NCBI GenBank assembly: GCA_032718475.1
Contig: JAUCBJ010007313.1
Coordinates: 1-40,133, forward strand
Source of the DNA: Nemertoderma westbladi
Lineage: Eukaryota; Xenacoelomorpha; Nemertodermatida; Nemertodermatidae
Direction of reading: 5' to 3'
Length of the DNA stretch: 40,133 nt
Made by a program: the position numbers and the translations under genes. How positions within the stretch are numbered: the first letter of the stretch is position 1; each line of letters begins with the position of its first letter. The notes below the pieces were generated by a model that saw only the letters and a program-made list of their open reading frames with translations, did not search any database and had not been told where the DNA came from. This document shows, piece by piece, positions 38,787-40,133 of the stretch.

Positions 38787-39423
38787 CTGGAAATATTGTG
38801 ATTTATTTACTTATTTTACATTAAAAATGTCGAAAAATATCTATGAATATATGTTCCAGAATATTTAATTAGATAAAACAATAAACTTATTCAATGATTA
38901 CAATCTGCCTGTCTCCAATTAATTTATATATAGATATCTTATAAAAGACGATCATATTTTTAAAATTATATTACAAATTTTCCGATATATTAAAGTAACG
39001 GCGGGGCCTCAAAGTGGATACGGAATCCTATACTTCTTTATTTTGTGAACATTCTCGCTAACTTAATATTATTGAGCCAAGAGACCGATAAATAATAAAA
39101 GAGAGTATTCCATGTCCTCTTAGCGGGCTCCGTTATTCAACTGAATGTAATAAATAATAATTGAAATTATAATACAACCTTCTGAAATTTAATTGGGATA
39201 TATGAAACCCAATTTCAATTTATTATTCTGAATTCAAAATGTAATTATTACTGAAATCCAAATGAAAGATTATATTATAATTCAATTGTATTTTCTATAA
39301 TCAAAGTTATGTTTTTCTGAAATACATGTAGAAAAGGCGTAGGGAAGGTCTCTATCACTACCGGTAGTTAGAAAAAAAAGACTAGCAATCAGACAAAGAC
39401 TGTAGTAGCAATCAGATAGTTGG
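38787..39423 (-). other. Upstream intron of the cadherin gene
   Basis: 637 bp, very A+T rich. An inverted pair (taacggcggggcc near 38996 and gcgggctccgtta near 39123) may mark a small element. No exon seen. Confidence 0.6.
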
Positions 39424-39741
39424 TTGCTTGCACATTCACACATCTCCAACCAGACACTATATAACATTGGAGGTGTCTCATTGGTTCCCCCAAGCTTGAC
39501 ACTAGAACAAAATCGCCTCCGCTTTGCAGGACATTGCTTTCGCCGTGAGGACCAGCCAGTGCATAATCTTGTACTTTGGCAGCCTCATGGAGTGAATAAG
39601 CACGGTGGACAGCCCATGACTTTCTTGAGACGCATCTTAAAGGACACTGGCCTTGAAGATGCGGATGATCTAGCAAATGTCATGGGTGATAGGGAGTTGT
39701 GGCGGTGCAATTTTGTTGACAAGCCGGCACAGCATTCTTAA
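39424..39741 (+). pseudogene. 3' end of a LINE reverse transcriptase ORF (C-terminal fragment)
   Basis: The frame contains RLRFAGHCFRRED, LVLWQPHG, LRRILKDTGLED and MGDRELWR. This order is typical of the C-terminal end of non-LTR reverse transcriptases (RTE, Jockey or CR1-like). Sequence before about codon 20 does not fit, so the fragment is 5' truncated, as is common for LINEs. It is antisense to the cadherin gene. Confidence 0.75.
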
Positions 39742-39810
39742 AAATGCAGCTGCAATGCAGCATGCCGATCCTAGTGCTCGCACATACAGACTCAGTTATT
39801 TTAATGTTTT

Positions 39811-40133
39811 TGTAAAAGCTTCTGTGGGATGTAACTGGCCCTTCGCCCCGCAACCCAGTTTTTCCCCCATACGCTAAAATACTCTGAAACCTACTGTAAA
39901 GGTTTTTCTGGGATATGACTGATTTGTTTTCTTTGCTAACCAGTTCCCCCCTCCAAGGCGTTGGAATCCTTTAGGAGGGATCTGAGCTGTTCGATTGGAC
40001 AGCCGGCTTGGGAAGGTTGCCCCAGTTACCCATAGCCCTGCGTTGAGTTAGTTCTGATTTCGACCAATCCCGAGCTACTGAACTGAAATTATCCTGTCTC
40101 ACTGCTGATTACATGTGTTGAACGGGATTCTTG
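39811..40133 (+). repeat. Start of a diverged BEL-family LTR with duplicated head
   Basis: It begins tgtaaaagcttctgtggga, close to the LTR start of the full element, and shares gctaaccagttcccccc, gcttggga, gatttcgacc and ctactgaactgaa. The head is present twice (39811 and 39895). It runs off the window edge. It is clearly older than, or belongs to a different subfamily from, the 2084-19429 element. Confidence 0.85.

Overview
The window looks like a piece of an invertebrate animal genome. It has spliced genes with GT-AG introns, tRNA-derived SINEs, LINE debris, and a BEL/Pao LTR retrotransposon, a superfamily confined to animals. One SINE body resembles elements I remember from molluscs, so a lophotrochozoan is possible, but I cannot fix the taxon from sequence alone.

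Host gene. The minus strand carries 18 consecutive internal exons of one large cadherin-repeat gene, from 38786 down to 1797. They encode about 1138 residues. Reading phase agrees at every one of the 17 internal junctions, and nine DxNDNxP-type linkers mark eight complete cadherin repeats plus a partial one at each end. The first and last exons lie outside the window.

Introns. Six different tandem arrays sit in six introns of this gene: 67 bp (37-1829), about 20-23 bp (20288-22168), 20 bp (23690-24153), 34 bp (32014-33064), 48 bp (34190-36728) and 35 bp (37485-37913). Two of them carry a 5' splice site motif in their repeat unit. The 67-bp unit copies the last 32 nt of exon 18 with its donor. 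The 34-bp unit was amplified from coding sequence of a reverse transcriptase fragment. Other introns hold tRNA-headed SINEs (23380-23630, 26692-26930), a foldback element with a tRNA-like centre (29029-29266) and an element with long inverted ends (27206-27705).

Retrotransposon. An apparently intact BEL/Pao element of 17,346 bp (2084-19429, plus strand, antisense to the host gene) sits in the intron between exons 17 and 18. It has 1169/1170-bp LTRs with only five differences seen by eye and a 5-bp target duplication (gatat). It has a 2.2-kb leader containing a tandem duplication and one 2696-codon Gag-Pol frame (Gag, three zinc knuckles, protease, RT, RNase H, integrase, C-terminal BEL domain). 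Unusually, there are 4.7 kb after pol. This 3' region encodes a 125-aa protein, a 452-aa protein with three zinc knuckles, and a basic reading frame overlapping it in +1. Each of the first two frames starts just after a plausible splice acceptor, and gag holds a cluster of near-perfect splice donors. Spliced subgenomic mRNAs are therefore a reasonable hypothesis.

Related LTR pieces lie at both window edges (1-36 and 39811-40133) in the same orientation. A LINE 3' fragment lies at 39424-39741.
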